The notes beneath the pieces were generated by a model that did not search any database, was not told the DNA's origin, and saw only the letters and a list, made by a program, of their open reading frames with translations. From Strigamia acuminata (lineage: Eukaryota; Arthropoda; Chilopoda; Geophilomorpha; Linotaeniidae), in NCBI GenBank assembly GCA_949358305.1, contig OX442314.1, positions 10,471,060 to 10,535,059 of the forward strand: 64,000 bases of DNA, read 5' to 3'. The first letter of the stretch is position 1, and each line of letters opens with the position of its first letter. Made by a program: the position numbers and the translations under genes. Positions 36,703-46,759 of this stretch are shown one piece after another.

Positions 36703-38356
36703 TCTGGCGAAAAATTTTTGTTTACTGATGGTGCAAAACACCATATTAGACAAATCTCTTTTCTTTCAAAAGAGGGGGAAACTTCTTTGGTCATGGTTGT
36801 GACAGGGGGTCAGCAAGCGAAACGGCCGCTAATCGCTGACCATTGGACCCTGATTTGACAAAAATTTTTGGCTGTGCATGTCCAGCTTGCCTGGGTAATG
36901 GCAAGCAGGGACTTACATTAGCCATACTTTCCAAAAGTCTCCTATTTTTCTCTAGCTCAGCTTAAACAACTGGGTGGTTGGGAGGGGAATATGATTCTGA
37001 ACCTTGCTTTTATTTTTATTTTCTTGGTGCGAAGCCCATGTAAAGTAATGGCACTATAACTGCAGAGTTTTGAACCTGATTAGAGGAGGAGGCGCGTTGG
37101 TGGCCACCAACAAGCCAAAACCCACAGGGGATAGGCGGTTACGCTAAAACCAATGCGGGCATAATCCAATTGCCACACTGCAGCCAATGGTTCCATTATG
37201 GGCCGGGCGAGGAAGCGTTGCAATGAACTGAGCTTTGAGCACAAAGACCTTTTGAAGACCGGGGTATTACCCGGTATCCAGGTTGCTATTACGGGGAAGT
37301 TGCATGGCATGGAACACTCAGGATGCACTGAGCGGTTGTCAATAAATGGGATCCGGGTAGCAGCGAAGTGCTGGCAAGCATGGGAAAAGTGGCTTGGAGG
37401 TTGCTGTGGCGATTCATAAGCTCTGAATTGCCCTGCTGCTGCTTAAAGTGCTGAAATACCAAGTTCATTCCGTTTAATTCCTACCCTGTCCCAAGTACTG
37501 GTCAGAAACAGTTGCAAGTTGGTGTACACAACCTAAGAACTGTGGAGACTGGGACTTGGACAGCGGGGCGGGCTGCCGGAGGTACGGGGATACCGATGGT
37601 GAAGTGCCCAAATGATACAGAGAGCTCGTTAGGGCGTAGGAACGATATCTGTATATTCAGGTAGCTACCAGCTTTGAAAAAAGACTGGGAATCTAGCCTG
37701 TAACTTTATTTTCAATATTTTATTCACTTTTTTTAAACTTTTCGAGTTGTTACTGGTTGTGTAGAGACTGTGCTCGAACCACAGTTTTAAAGCAATCTTT
37801 GCAATTTGGAAACTTTATTTTTTTATTTACACTTATTTCATTTTTCTTTCTCTTCAATTTTTACTTCTCTATCTATTATTTTCATGGTTTCCTTGGACTC
37901 CACACCTGACAGTAGATATCATTGCAATTGAATACAAGTATTTCATGCCGGGCGGTATACAGCACCAAATGGAAGGTGATATGGCTTCGAGATGGCAGCT
38001 GAAGGGTGGGACCCAGGGAGACTAGGGACAACAGGTGTGTTTGCCTTCTACTTTTAAAACATATCTGATTGTCCCAAACAAACAACCACTTCATTGGGAT
38101 GAGCAGACATTCCAGTGTAGGCACGTTTTCTGTCGAGAAGGCAGCCTCGTGCAGACTGAGGTGAAGGCCTCAGCGTAGGCGAGCGGGCGCAATTGCTATT
38201 TTCTTGGGGCAGAAGGAGAGAACTAGTAATATCCCTGTTTATTTCTGCAGACTTCTGCTAAAAATTGTAAGTTTTGGGGTGATTTTCTTTAGGAAATTCA
38301 CACATCTTTTATCATTTTTCATTGTATTTTTTTCTTATCTTTCTTCTTTTTTTGGA

Positions 38357-38490
38357 ATTCTACTTCTTTGTTGCAAAACAATAAAGTTGTGGGATTATTT
38401 TGTGTATTCTACTTCTTTGTTGCAAAACAATAAAGTTGTGGGATTATTTTGTGTATTCTACTTCTTTGTTGCAAAACAATAAAGTTGTGG
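38357..38490. repeat. 49-bp unit, three tandem copies
   Basis: Starting attctacttctttgttgca, the unit recurs at 49-bp steps (38357, 38406, 38455) and contains aacaataaagttgtggga. It lies inside the retrotransposon leader. Confidence 0.9.
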
Positions 38491-38960
38491 GACTAATTAA
38501 CGCTTTTGCGTGTCACCTTACCGTTGTTTTAACAATGGTAAAAACCATTCGTTTGGTAATGTCGAAGCTTTTGGGACATGATTTGAGTGCTTTTAAAAAG
38601 TACAAAAGTCATGTTTCTTTGGAATCAGACCATTTATGATCTGGTTCTATGGCTTCTAGTACCAAACAATCACCTTCTGTTGTTTTCAAAATGTTGGTTT
38701 TTCTGCAAAAACAGAAATAATCAAATCATTTTTTGTGGTCAAAGTTTTTATTTTTTCAAAAACCAAAGATGGCGACCTGGAAACAATAGGAAAACCATGT
38801 GGAAATCTAAGATTTTTCCAGAAATTCTGGAATTTCGAGAAACTAAAAGTTTTTGGAACTCTGGGAAATAACTTCTGGGAATTTCGAACCAATCACGTGA
38901 TTTATGGGGATAATGGGGGGGAGTGACATCACTAATCCCTCCCCCATGAATGGCTAAAAT
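38480..38960 (+). repeat. Internal direct repeat, left copy (partner 40,620-41,115)
   Basis: It shares with 40,620-41,115 the strings acaaaagtcatgtt, ggaatcagacca, tgatctggttct, atggcgacc(t/a)ggaaaca and a G-run followed by agtgacatc(a/c)ctaatccct. The two blocks flank the gag ORF. They may be remnants of older LTRs of a nested element or a duplicated leader. Confidence 0.7.
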
Positions 38961-39176
38961 TCACAACATCGCTGACCTCTAATTGGTTGCAAACTAATCC
39001 TTTGCGTCCATTTTGTTTTTCTGCGGACCTGTCTTCTGGCACAGTTCGGCCAATGCCACACACCAGATCAGGCAAGCCCACGTGGAAATCGCCAAGCGAC
39101 CAAAACCGTTACAAGAGAAGAAGATTCCGACGCCGATTCGAACGATTCATCCCTGAATTTGACAATCGAAGAAGAA

Positions 39177-40361
39177 ATGGCGAATGGAGGTAATAAACCG
39201 TTGGATCAAGCAATGCTTGAGACGACATGTGAAATTTTCGATCTAAAAATTGAAAATATTACCACGTACGCTGTATGGGAAAGCGCGCTGCTTGCAGTGG
39301 CCAACCGTACAGTGGAAATCGAACATGAAGCTGATGTTGCAAAACGACAATCAGCGGACCTTTCCGCAGAAATTGACGACCTAACCAGCCGTCTCAAAGA
39401 AACGGAAATAGCAAATCAAACCCATTTGCGATCAATAAAAACCTTGTCCGACCTGTTAACCCAACAGAAATCAGTCATGGACAACGTGACAGCGGCGGGC
39501 CAAGCAATGGTCGAAGCCGACAAAGTGGCGACCGCTGCAAAAACAGTTGTGTCGTGCACACATTCAAGCCAACCAGTAATTGTGAACGGCAATACGCAAA
39601 ACGTAACACCACAAGCAGTTACTACAAATCCGACTTTTTTGGCCTGGGTTAATACCATCGGCCAAGGAGTAGACAAACCATTAGGCGACTTTAAACCCAA
39701 AGACGCGATAACAGTATCACGCACTTTAAGCAATTTTGAATTGAGTAAGCGCGTGAATGCCATCTGTTTGGAACCGTTTCTCGGTAACAAAATGGAAGCT
39801 CACGACTTCTTAATGGATTTGAAAGGGGCTCTTGCTTTTGCAGAACCTTCTATCAACCAGGTGCTCAAAGAGCATCTATTTAAGTTTTTCAAAGAAGAAG
39901 CAGGAACATGGTTCTCTTTGACTGCTAAAAATACTTGGCAAGAATTTGAGAGCGATTTCCTCCTACATTTTAGGCCAAGCGACGCATTGTTACTGGCTGA
40001 AATAGACAAGATGCAACAGGCATCACATGAGTCTGCCACTCAAGTAGTGTTCAGATTGGAGAGGTTGTATACACAGCTGGCTATCCCGGTCCATGAGAGC
40101 CTACAACTCCGTAAAGTTTTGACTATTTTGCGACCGGCGGCAAGAGACATGGCACGTGCTGCATTACATGCGGAATTTACGTGGACATCTCTCAGAAAAG
40201 CTTGTGTAGCAACAGAAGCTTCGATCCTTAATGAGGAAGCGATAGCAACTTCAAAAGTTGAGAGAACAAGACTGTTTTTTCAAACTTTGATGAAACATAC
40301 TGGATTGCTTGTGTGCCTTTCAGTTTGTGTAATACATCTTGTGCATTTTAGAGGACGATAA
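39177..40361 (+). CDS. Gag-like capsid ORF of the 7.8-kb element
   Basis: The first in-frame ATG is 39177 (MANGGNKPLDQAMLET). Coding-like sequence continues upstream in the same frame (TREEDSDADSNDSSLNLTIE), while the ATG at 39053 (MPHTRSGKPTW) is in another frame, so a frameshift probably lies between 39,053 and 39,120. The N-terminal half is helical (DLTSRLKETEIANQTH). The C-terminal half resembles the retrotransposon gag/capsid domain: AHDFLMDLKGALAF, WFSLTAKNTWQEFESDFLLH, FRPSDALLLAEIDKMQQ and VFRLERLYTQLAIPVHE. After about 40,265 the sequence no longer looks coding, so the ORF probably ends by deletion. Gag forms the particle in the cytoplasm. Confidence 0.75.
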   Translation: MANGGNKPLDQAMLETTCEIFDLKIENITTYAVWESALLAVANRTVEIEHEADVAKRQSADLSAEIDDLTSRLKETEIANQTHLRSIKTLSDLLTQQKSVMDNVTAAGQAMVEADKVATAAKTVVSCTHSSQPVIVNGNTQNVTPQAVTTNPTFLAWVNTIGQGVDKPLGDFKPKDAITVSRTLSNFELSKRVNAICLEPFLGNKMEAHDFLMDLKGALAFAEPSINQVLKEHLFKFFKEEAGTWFSLTAKNTWQEFESDFLLHFRPSDALLLAEIDKMQQASHESATQVVFRLERLYTQLAIPVHESLQLRKVLTILRPAARDMARAALHAEFTWTSLRKACVATEASILNEEAIATSKVERTRLFFQTLMKHTGLLVCLSVCVIHLVHFRGR

Positions 40362-40619
40362 ACAAAGTTCTAGAAACTGCACAGAACATGGACTCTTGCC
40401 TGAATTTGGACATCATCATTTATGATTGAGTCCATGACAGAGCTCCTCCAAGATCTAGGTGAAATTGAATCGATGGCTAGCACATTGAAACCGTTTTTCC
40501 TATGCCCAGAGAAGATTGATTTTTTTTTCTTTTCTCGATTTATGACTGAGTCTAATGGGAGTTATAACCCAAAAATGACAAAGTCCAAGCAGATTCTGAC
40601 TGGATGCTGACTACTCTTT

Positions 40620-41115
40620 GTTGCAATGCGACAAGGATTGTTTTTTTTATCTGCGCACCAACGCGGTTAAATTTATTTGTTGCAAAACAACGATAAAAGT
40701 CTCTGGTTTGAAAATTTAGAAGTTCTTTGGACACGATTTCGTGCCTTTTTAGGGCACAAAAGTCATGTTCTCATGGAATCAGACCAATATTTGATCTGGT
40801 TCTGAACTTCTAGTTCCAAACAAATTTCTATTTGCTTTCAAAAAATGTTGCTTTTCTTCAGAAATGGAGAAATTTTGGCATTTATTTGGTCAATATTGTT
40901 GGTTTTTCGTAAAAATACAAAATGGCGACCAGGAAACAGTGGAAAAAACATGTGGTGATCACAGATTTTTCGGGAAAGATTTGATTTTCAAAGGTTTTTT
41001 CGAAAATCGTGGGATCTCTGAGAATTTAATTCCACAAAATTAAATAAATTCACTACCAATGAGAGAACAGGGGGGGAAGTGACATCCCTAATCCCTCTCT
41101 CATGAACAATTACAC
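40620..41115 (+). repeat. Internal direct repeat, right copy
   Basis: The diverged partner of 38,480-38,960. It ends with a G-run and agtgacatccctaatccct, just as the left copy ends before gag. Confidence 0.7.
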
Positions 41116-41578
41116 TCACTACAAATGAAAGTTGTTAGACCTGTGGTGGCAGACATTTTTAAAAAAGGAATGTCCCACGAGGTGAAAACAGCAGCAGTCA
41201 GAAGAAATGCATCTGCATTTGAGTTTGAGAACCAATTTGCAGAAAGAATTATGCTGTCTCTGCCTGATTCGCTCGCACTTTGTCACCCTTACGGATGCAA
41301 AAGTAGCAGCTGGCTCGAAGCAGTCTTTCTGCAAATGGATGACCAAGATGCTTTGTTTTAAAGACTAAGTTAGTTGTTTTTGTAAATAGGATGCTGAAAA
41401 GCACAGAAAGCAACTGCAGCACCACGAATTAGGAAATATGGTGAGCACTCAGATACGAATATTTGAGGTCACCACACGCTAAAAATCCACCCCTTGAGAA
41501 AAATAGCTATACCATTAGCTACGTCTCGCAAAGACCTTTTCAAAGAACCAGGTATAATCACTAAAGTGACCAATACAA

Positions 41579-41911
41579 ATGGTTTTACAACATTGTGAAA
41601 ACTCAGGAGATATTGAAGTCCCTGAAAATCAACCAAGGGATGCTGAATTGACAACAAAATTGCCAATTTCAACACAACCTTTGAATACTGGAGTAACAAC
41701 TAAGTTGCCAACTCCAGCACGACCAAAAAACGCCAGTACAGCAACCAAATTGCTAATACCGGCGCAACCATTGAATATTTTGAACCAAAATGTGGTTTTA
41801 CCTTCGCCAAATGTAGTTGCACATCAAACTACAAACACTTGGCCGAAGTCACAACAAATTTCCGGTCGGCCTCAAAGAATTCGAAGACCACCGAGAAAAC
41901 TGCTCGACTAA
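41579..41911 (+). CDS. C-terminal remnant of a retrotransposon pol polyprotein
   Basis: Low-complexity repeats of TTKLP.P.QPLN type lead to SGRPQRIRRPPRKLLD and a stop. Arg/Pro-rich endings of this kind are common after the integrase of Ty3/gypsy polyproteins. No integrase core (HHCC or DDE) is present upstream, so this is a leftover of a deleted pol. Confidence 0.5.
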   Translation: MVLQHCENSGDIEVPENQPRDAELTTKLPISTQPLNTGVTTKLPTPARPKNASTATKLLIPAQPLNILNQNVVLPSPNVVAHQTTNTWPKSQQISGRPQRIRRPPRKLLD

Positions 41912-41926
41912 CCACCAAGGAAAAAG

Positions 41927-42838
41927 GTGAGGATGTCGAACAAAAATTCGTCATCCAAAACCCAATCACAAGTAGCGATCCCGAGCAATAACTCGATGAT
42001 CAATACGAAAACTTTGGCAGAAAAGTCGAGCAAAAACTCGACAATTAAACCAATTAACAAAGGAAGTGGGTCAAAAACCCCTTCCACACTCGAAAACCCA
42101 ATGGCAAGTTCTATGGAAACTAACATTTCCACAGAGCTGCTGGAACTTCGTTTGGCTGTCCATACGGAACATCCAACTTGGAGTGAGAAAGAAGTAAAAG
42201 ACGAAGCCAAAAAGCGTCGTCAATTACGAAAATTGGCCGATTACCAACGGCACACAAACGCCACCGCCAATACCAGGTCAAAAACACCGGCGGCGGCAAC
42301 AATCACGAGCGAGACAGCCAAGACTGTTTCACCAAAATTAAAACCGACGGAGAAAACTCCGGAAGAATTGAAAGGGATTTGGAGCCAAAAATTACCTGCC
42401 CCACTTCTCCCTTTATCATCGACAGCCCCAACCGAGGCTTGAAATGTCACAAACTCGTTCGTTTTCCCAACGGCGAGCTCACCGCTGCAACCAGCAAGCG
42501 AACTGCTCGCTGCCGCACCAGAGACATCGACAGCTGTCGAGATGCCACCAATATCCGGCGATGTCCCGACAGATCTCGTTTTTGGCGGCGACGCTGAGGT
42601 CACGCCGATGATCATTGAAGATGTGGACACAACGATCCAGGTGCCAGAGCCCGAAGAGAGTTCTGCGCCGAAGTCGAAGTCCATCGCCGATGAGAATCGG
42701 GAAAAGAGAGCGCGCCGCCACCAGACGAAAACGCAACGAGGACTGGCAGAGAATATGTCACCGATTCGCCAGGAAGAGATAGATCAACTCGACGAATTGC
42801 CAGTGACGCCCGGAAAGTCGTTGGAGCCGAAAGAGTGA
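41927..42838 (+). CDS. ORF downstream of pol, probably frameshifted
   Basis: The first part, 41927-42442, has a Ser/Thr/Asn-rich start and then a helical basic stretch (ELLELRLAVHTEHPTWSEKE, VKDEAKKRRQLRKLADYQRH). A second frame, 42542-42838, is acidic then basic (PTDLVFGGDAEVTPMIIEDV, ENREKRARRHQTKTQRGL) and ends in a stop. Composition suggests one protein broken by a frameshift near 42,440-42,540. It sits where env or another third ORF may lie in some elements. No signal peptide or transmembrane helix is visible, so it is not env-like. Function unknown. Confidence 0.45.
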
Positions 42839-43209
42839 AATCGAAGAGTCTCGTCCAGGTCTCTTTAGACCTACAACAAGTGTTTTTATTGTACAACTAC
42901 AAGTTTTTTCACATTTATTTTATTTTCAACTTACCTTTAAAGTTTTTACATTAAATAACCACGAGTTATAAGTTTAAATTCAAATAACATTTTATTCATG
43001 TTCAAAATTTACAAAGTGTTTTTTTACAAATTATTTATTATACAGTGTATTTCAAATTTTCTGTTTTTCATCCTAGGGGTAAGTGTGGTCCTTGAGTGTG
43101 TGTTTCCCGCAGTGTTTTCCTGTAAAAAGAGAAGTAATATACAATTAACTTTTCAAACCACTTTCGTGAAGTGTGTTGTCAGTTCTCCTTCTAAGAATTA
43201 CCTCTTTTT

Positions 43210-43221
43210 AGGGGGGGGAGA
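43210..43221 (+). promoter_or_regulatory. Polypurine tract of the 7.8-kb element
   Basis: aggggggggaga directly abuts the right LTR (TGTGACC). This is the expected plus-strand primer position and confirms the + orientation. Confidence 0.9.
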
Positions 43222-43851
43222 TGTGACCAGCTGTTCACTCAGCCTGTGTCACTTCACTGCGACACACGGCGCTTCCAAGCTCTCGCGCACCTCGTGTTTC
43301 TCGTGCGCGACCTGGCGCGGTCCCCCGCACCAGGTGGAGCTGTCGGTCGTTGGCTCCGGCCAATTGGGAACCGGAAGTGCCCCTTCCGGAAGTGGTGGGC
43401 CCCGCAGTAGCCCGACAGTTGATTCTTGACCAGCATGGCGAACGGTCGCTTTCCGACCTTCTTCGCAATGCCGATCGTAGTTGAGACCCGAAGGACCGAC
43501 GCAGCAATGCTGTCGCCGGTCGGGACCTGAGCGTCCAACACGCCGTGTTCGCCGCACGTTCGTAAGAACGTTGCGACGACGCGGCACAAACTGCGTAAAA
43601 CCGATCTCGCGTGTCATGGCGATCTACCGATTGCCGTGACACGTGGTCAATCAGGAATAGCGGCAAAACCGCTATTACATTTGGGAAATACACCTTGAGA
43701 CACCATATCATACCCCTAGACAACAATAAAGTAATAACCAAAACCTAAACTTGTGTCTTTCGTGTATTTCGTGGATTTAATCATCGTGTGTGTTGCGTCC
43801 AGCGCCTCGCGGTCCTCCCCAGACCACGTGGCGTCCGTCCGAACACTCACA
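43222..43851 (+). repeat. Right 630-bp LTR
   Basis: The second copy of the LTR, the same length as the left one. It is followed by CTAG, the target duplication. Confidence 0.93.
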
Positions 43852-43961
43852 CTAGAATAAATCTTAGGTGACCGTGGAATCACCACAGTTGTTTGACACG
43901 GAAACGCTGGGATGCGTTGGGTTCACTTCCGTGATTTTTTTGTTGTTTTCGCGACTTTTGT

Positions 43962-44177
43962 TTACACGCGGTGTCGAAAGAGATTGGTTTGGCATACTTT
44001 GTTGTATTGCTCCCAAATAAGTAGAATAATAGCGGTAGCCATCAAACCTCCCCCATTATAAACAACCGTCGCTTTGGACAGAAATAAAAAGAATCTTTCT
44101 ACAATTTTCACTTTCTTAAAACTTCTTGGGCTAACCTTCCGATTGTCTTTCTGTTTGTATTTATATTTCTTTTTCAA
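43962..44177 (-). pseudogene. Membrane-protein exon copy, intact at the Trp codon
   Basis: On the - strand the core (about 43,990-44,078) reads KATVVYNGGGLMATAIILLI followed by WEQYNKV. It is homologous to the exon at 35.4 kb on the other side of the 7.8-kb retrotransposon. The upstream YKYKQKDNRKVSPR part may be intronic. Only one exon is seen; the family is unknown, and it could be an exon of a real gene whose other exons I cannot place. Confidence 0.4.
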
Positions 44178-44854
44178 TGTTCCCGTGGCCCGACCTATCC
44201 AGATTTCCCGGTGCTAAATTTCTTTCCAGTCCAGCAAGTGGGCGCGGCTCGTGCTCCTTGTATTTCTTCGTCCTAGGTTAAAAATAACCTGTGAATTAAG
44301 TTTTTTTCTACTCTAAAAAAATTATCTTTCAATACATACTTAATCGGTGAACTGTCCCGAAGCATATAATATGAAGCTTATAAATTTGCAAATCCCGCGA
44401 AAAATAATAACGCCAAACGCATACAGTACACTTATTGTAATGATAAACAAAACGAACAAGAAAATGTACTATAATAAATATATATTTTTATTTTTTAATA
44501 TCAAAGGGATAACATGGAACTTCTCTGCAAGGCTTCTTGCAAGTTAAACACTAAAAACAGGGATGGGGGGTGGCCACAAGCCACTTTAGCTAAAGAAGGT
44601 CACTAGGGGAGTGACCACAAGTAGCCATAGGACTAAATCAAATGTAAACAATTAATAAACCTAAATAAATTATCTGACTTCATAACAACATGACAAGAAA
44701 TTGATAGTGGTGTAATTTAAAAATGTGTAATGAGCCAACACAATCGTGTAAATGGCGATTTATATCACTTTATATTTCAATTTTAATCCTGCTGAAAAAA
44801 ATTAAAAATTAAATTTCCGTAAATAGTGATGGCAATGAGTCGCATGAATAGTAG

Positions 44855-45050
44855 TGTTGTTATGTAGCTGAAAGCACGATTGTTACATGACAACACGATT
44901 GGAGAACTGGAAGAAGTTAGTTTATTCAATTCACTTTGCGGGGTTATATACCCAAAATACACTCGAACGTCGCATGGACGTTTCTGGTCAGTTCGACCAA
45001 TAGGGTTGGACTGACCGTACAGACTGGCGGGAATGTTTGATATTCCAACA
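44855..45050 (-). repeat. 3' LTR of the copia derivative
   Basis: A 196-bp LTR. The purine-rich ttgagtgggtg abutting it on the - strand is a plausible polypurine tract. Confidence 0.9.
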
Positions 45051-45178
45051 CACCCACTCAAACCTTTACGCTTTGTTCGTGGATTCCATCGATTTTCAAT
45101 TGTCTTCGTCGTGTTTTTTGTCCAATACGACCGGAACAGTCTTGTGCTCCTTTTTCAGTCGTCCTGTTTCACCACTTT

Positions 45179-45559
45179 TTACGAGCGTCCGACTTCCGGG
45201 CCCTCCGAACTGTTGAGGAACGTCTGGTACGGTTTCCGCGACTTCCGGTACGATTTCGTTATCGTTGTCGTGATTTTCGTCCAATCTTTCTCCTCGTCTT
45301 CGAACACTTTGGCCTCCGTTTTTGCGCATCCGGATCCCTTTTTGATCTTTTTGGGTGCGTCGGACACGACATCGGCGACTTTGGGTACGATTTCGGGATC
45401 TTTCTCCTCGTTTTCAGACTCTTCGGTTTCCGTTATATGTCGAATTTTGGTCTCGATCCATTTTCGCGTTTTTCGTGCACAACATGCGGCTTTCAGCTGC
45501 AGCTTCCATCCACGGTAGTCTATATCGTTCCACTTCTCCACTCTTGCATGATCGGCCAT
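45179..45559 (-). CDS. Short ORF of the copia derivative, possible gag remnant
   Basis: 126 codons from ATG 45559 (MADHARVEKWNDIDYRGWKL). The opening, with a Trp-containing 'DYRGWK' patch near the N-terminus, is like the start of copia-type gag. The rest is Lys/Glu-rich (ETEESENEEKDPEIVPKVAD) with no zinc knuckle. It is truncated relative to a gag-pol polyprotein. Confidence 0.55.
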   Translation of the reverse strand: MADHARVEKWNDIDYRGWKLQLKAACCARKTRKWIETKIRHITETEESENEEKDPEIVPKVADVVSDAPKKIKKGSGCAKTEAKVFEDEEKDWTKITTTITKSYRKSRKPYQTFLNSSEGPEVGRS

Positions 45560-45775
45560 TTGTTTCGATTTATTTCGATTTTCCAGGTTTCGATTTAACA
45601 AGATCTTAGTTACATGGACCCTGCATGATCGGCCATCGTTTTCGATTTATTTCGATTTTCCCGGCTTCGATTTAACAAGATCTTAGTTACATGGACCCTG
45701 CATGATCGGCCCATCATTTTCGATTTATTTCGATTTTCCCGGCTTCGATTTAACAACGTGGAAAAAAGCGATTGC
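45547..45775. repeat. 77-bp unit tandemly repeated in the copia leader
   Basis: catgatcggcca recurs at 45547, 45624 and 45701. The unit includes the gag start context, so the gag ATG region has been copied upstream twice, creating short upstream open frames in the transcript. Confidence 0.88.
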
Positions 45776-45786
45776 GATTAGTAATA

Positions 45787-45816
45787 GCGCAGTGGAAGCG
45801 TGCTGGGCCCATAACC
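45787..45816 (-). promoter_or_regulatory. Primer binding site for initiator tRNA-Met
   Basis: On the + strand these 30 nt read gcgcagtggaagcgtgctgg then gcccataacc, the 5' half of metazoan initiator tRNA-Met including the CAT anticodon. They directly abut the LTR. Copia primes on an internal, anticodon-loop fragment of this tRNA, so this is a typical copia primer site. The match is unusually long. Confidence 0.93.
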
Positions 45817-46012
45817 TGTTGTTATGTAGCTGAAAGCACGATTGTTACATGACAACACGATTGGAGAACTGGAAGAAGTTAGTTTATTCAATTCACTTTG
45901 CGGGGTTATATACCCAAAATACACTCGAACGTCGCATGGACGTTTCTGGTCAGTTCGACCAATAGGGTTGGACTGATCGTACAGACTGGCGGGAATGTTT
46001 GATATTCCAACA
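45817..46012 (-). repeat. 5' LTR of the copia derivative
   Basis: A 196-bp LTR, transcriptional start side of the element on the - strand. It is followed on the + strand by AGTAG, the target duplication. Confidence 0.9.
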
Positions 46013-46159
46013 AGTAGGAGGTACTATTAGTTTAAATTAAATAAGAAATATTACTCCCAAATTAGGAGTGTAATTGAAACAAACATTACACCGCCCCCCC
46101 CCTTAATAAATAAACTTAATTAACATTAATTTTTTTTATACATTTTACCTGGAAGTTTC

Positions 46160-46660
46160 CCTAAGACATTGCGGATTCAAACACCAAAATACTTTTCCTT
46201 TGACGTTTGTCATAATTGCGGAGAACGAACGTAGTGGACACACTCAATATTATCAATGCGCTGTTCCTCTTTAGCCATGATTAAAAAAGCCGAAAAAAAT
46301 CACGTTTGATAAAACTTTCTTCAGGTCCACTACTGAGTACACTTCTCGGCAATCTGGGTGAAGGCAATCGATCTTAGGTCTCGGCCTGGTGCCGTATGCA
46401 ATTTTGACAAAACCAGTGGGTGGTCGGGCACTTACTAAATCGGTTAACTGTCCCAAAGCGTATAATATGAAGCATGACTGTTTCCAAATCAATTTGGTGC
46501 ACAAACGGATATTTAGTGACCACATAACTTCTTACATGCGATTCATACAAAGGACACTCGCGTCTGTTATTGTCGTTGAAATAACTTTCTAAATTCGGAT
46601 ATAATTCCAAAAATTCCTCCACTTCTAAATCCCTGCAATACAAAAAAAAATTAAATGAAA
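46160..46660 (-). pseudogene. RNF216-like copy B, internally deleted
   Basis: On the - strand the 5' exon reads DLEVEEFLELYPNLESYF, SHVRSYVVTKYPFVHQIDLE and TVMLHIIRFGT. It then joins directly to the second half of the RING segment (CPTTHWFCQNCIRHQAE, IDCLHPDCREVYSVVDLKKV). The exon coding for PTEICPLFEKEK in copy C and the first RING Cys pair are missing. It lacks the foldback element found in copy A. Confidence 0.6.
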
Positions 46661-46759
46661 ATTAAATATTAAAAATTAATTTATTAATTTTTTAGCAAAA
46701 GAAAACCTGTTTCTATTTGTCCGCTGGATTGAATTCATCCTTACACTCCTTGAAAATTA

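Larger units (their letters stand above)
36703..39052. other. Long leader of the 7.8-kb element
   Basis: About 2.3 kb between primer site and gag with no convincing ORF. It includes a 49-bp unit repeated three times (38,357-38,490) and a block at about 38,480-38,960 that is repeated, diverged, after gag. The stretch 36,780-37,680 is GC-richer and may be a nested insert; I could not identify it. Confidence 0.5.
36044..43851 (+). mobile_element. 7.8-kb LTR retrotransposon, gag-bearing and pol-deleted
   Basis: 630-bp direct repeats at 36044-36673 and 43222-43851, with termini TGTGACC ... CTCACA and the 4-bp target duplication CTAG (36040-36043 and 43852-43855). A primer site follows the left LTR and a textbook polypurine tract (aggggggggaga) abuts the right LTR. 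A gag-like ORF, a pol-C-terminus-like ORF and a downstream ORF survive, but protease, reverse transcriptase, RNase H and most of integrase are not seen. The open frames in the two LTRs have identical translations, so insertion is recent. The layout and 4-bp duplication fit Ty3/gypsy. Confidence 0.93.
44855..46012 (-). mobile_element. Short copia-type LTR retrotransposon (non-autonomous)
   Basis: 196-bp LTRs at 44855-45050 and 45817-46012 differ at one visible base. On the - strand they start TGTTGGAATATC and end CATAACAACA. The 5-bp target duplication AGTAG lies at 44850-44854 and 46013-46017. The initiator-tRNA-Met primer site and the tg(t)tggaatat terminus identify a copia relative on the - strand. 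Only 766 bp lie between the LTRs, with one short ORF, so it must depend on a full-length element. Confidence 0.93.

Noticed and set aside
37500-37680. Possible non-LTR retrotransposon endonuclease start
   Set aside because: A short VETGTWT-like reading was noticed, but the frame breaks at once and no further endonuclease motif follows.
45787-45816. A tRNA-Met gene
   Set aside because: Only the 5' half of the tRNA is present and it abuts an LTR; it is the primer binding site of the copia element.
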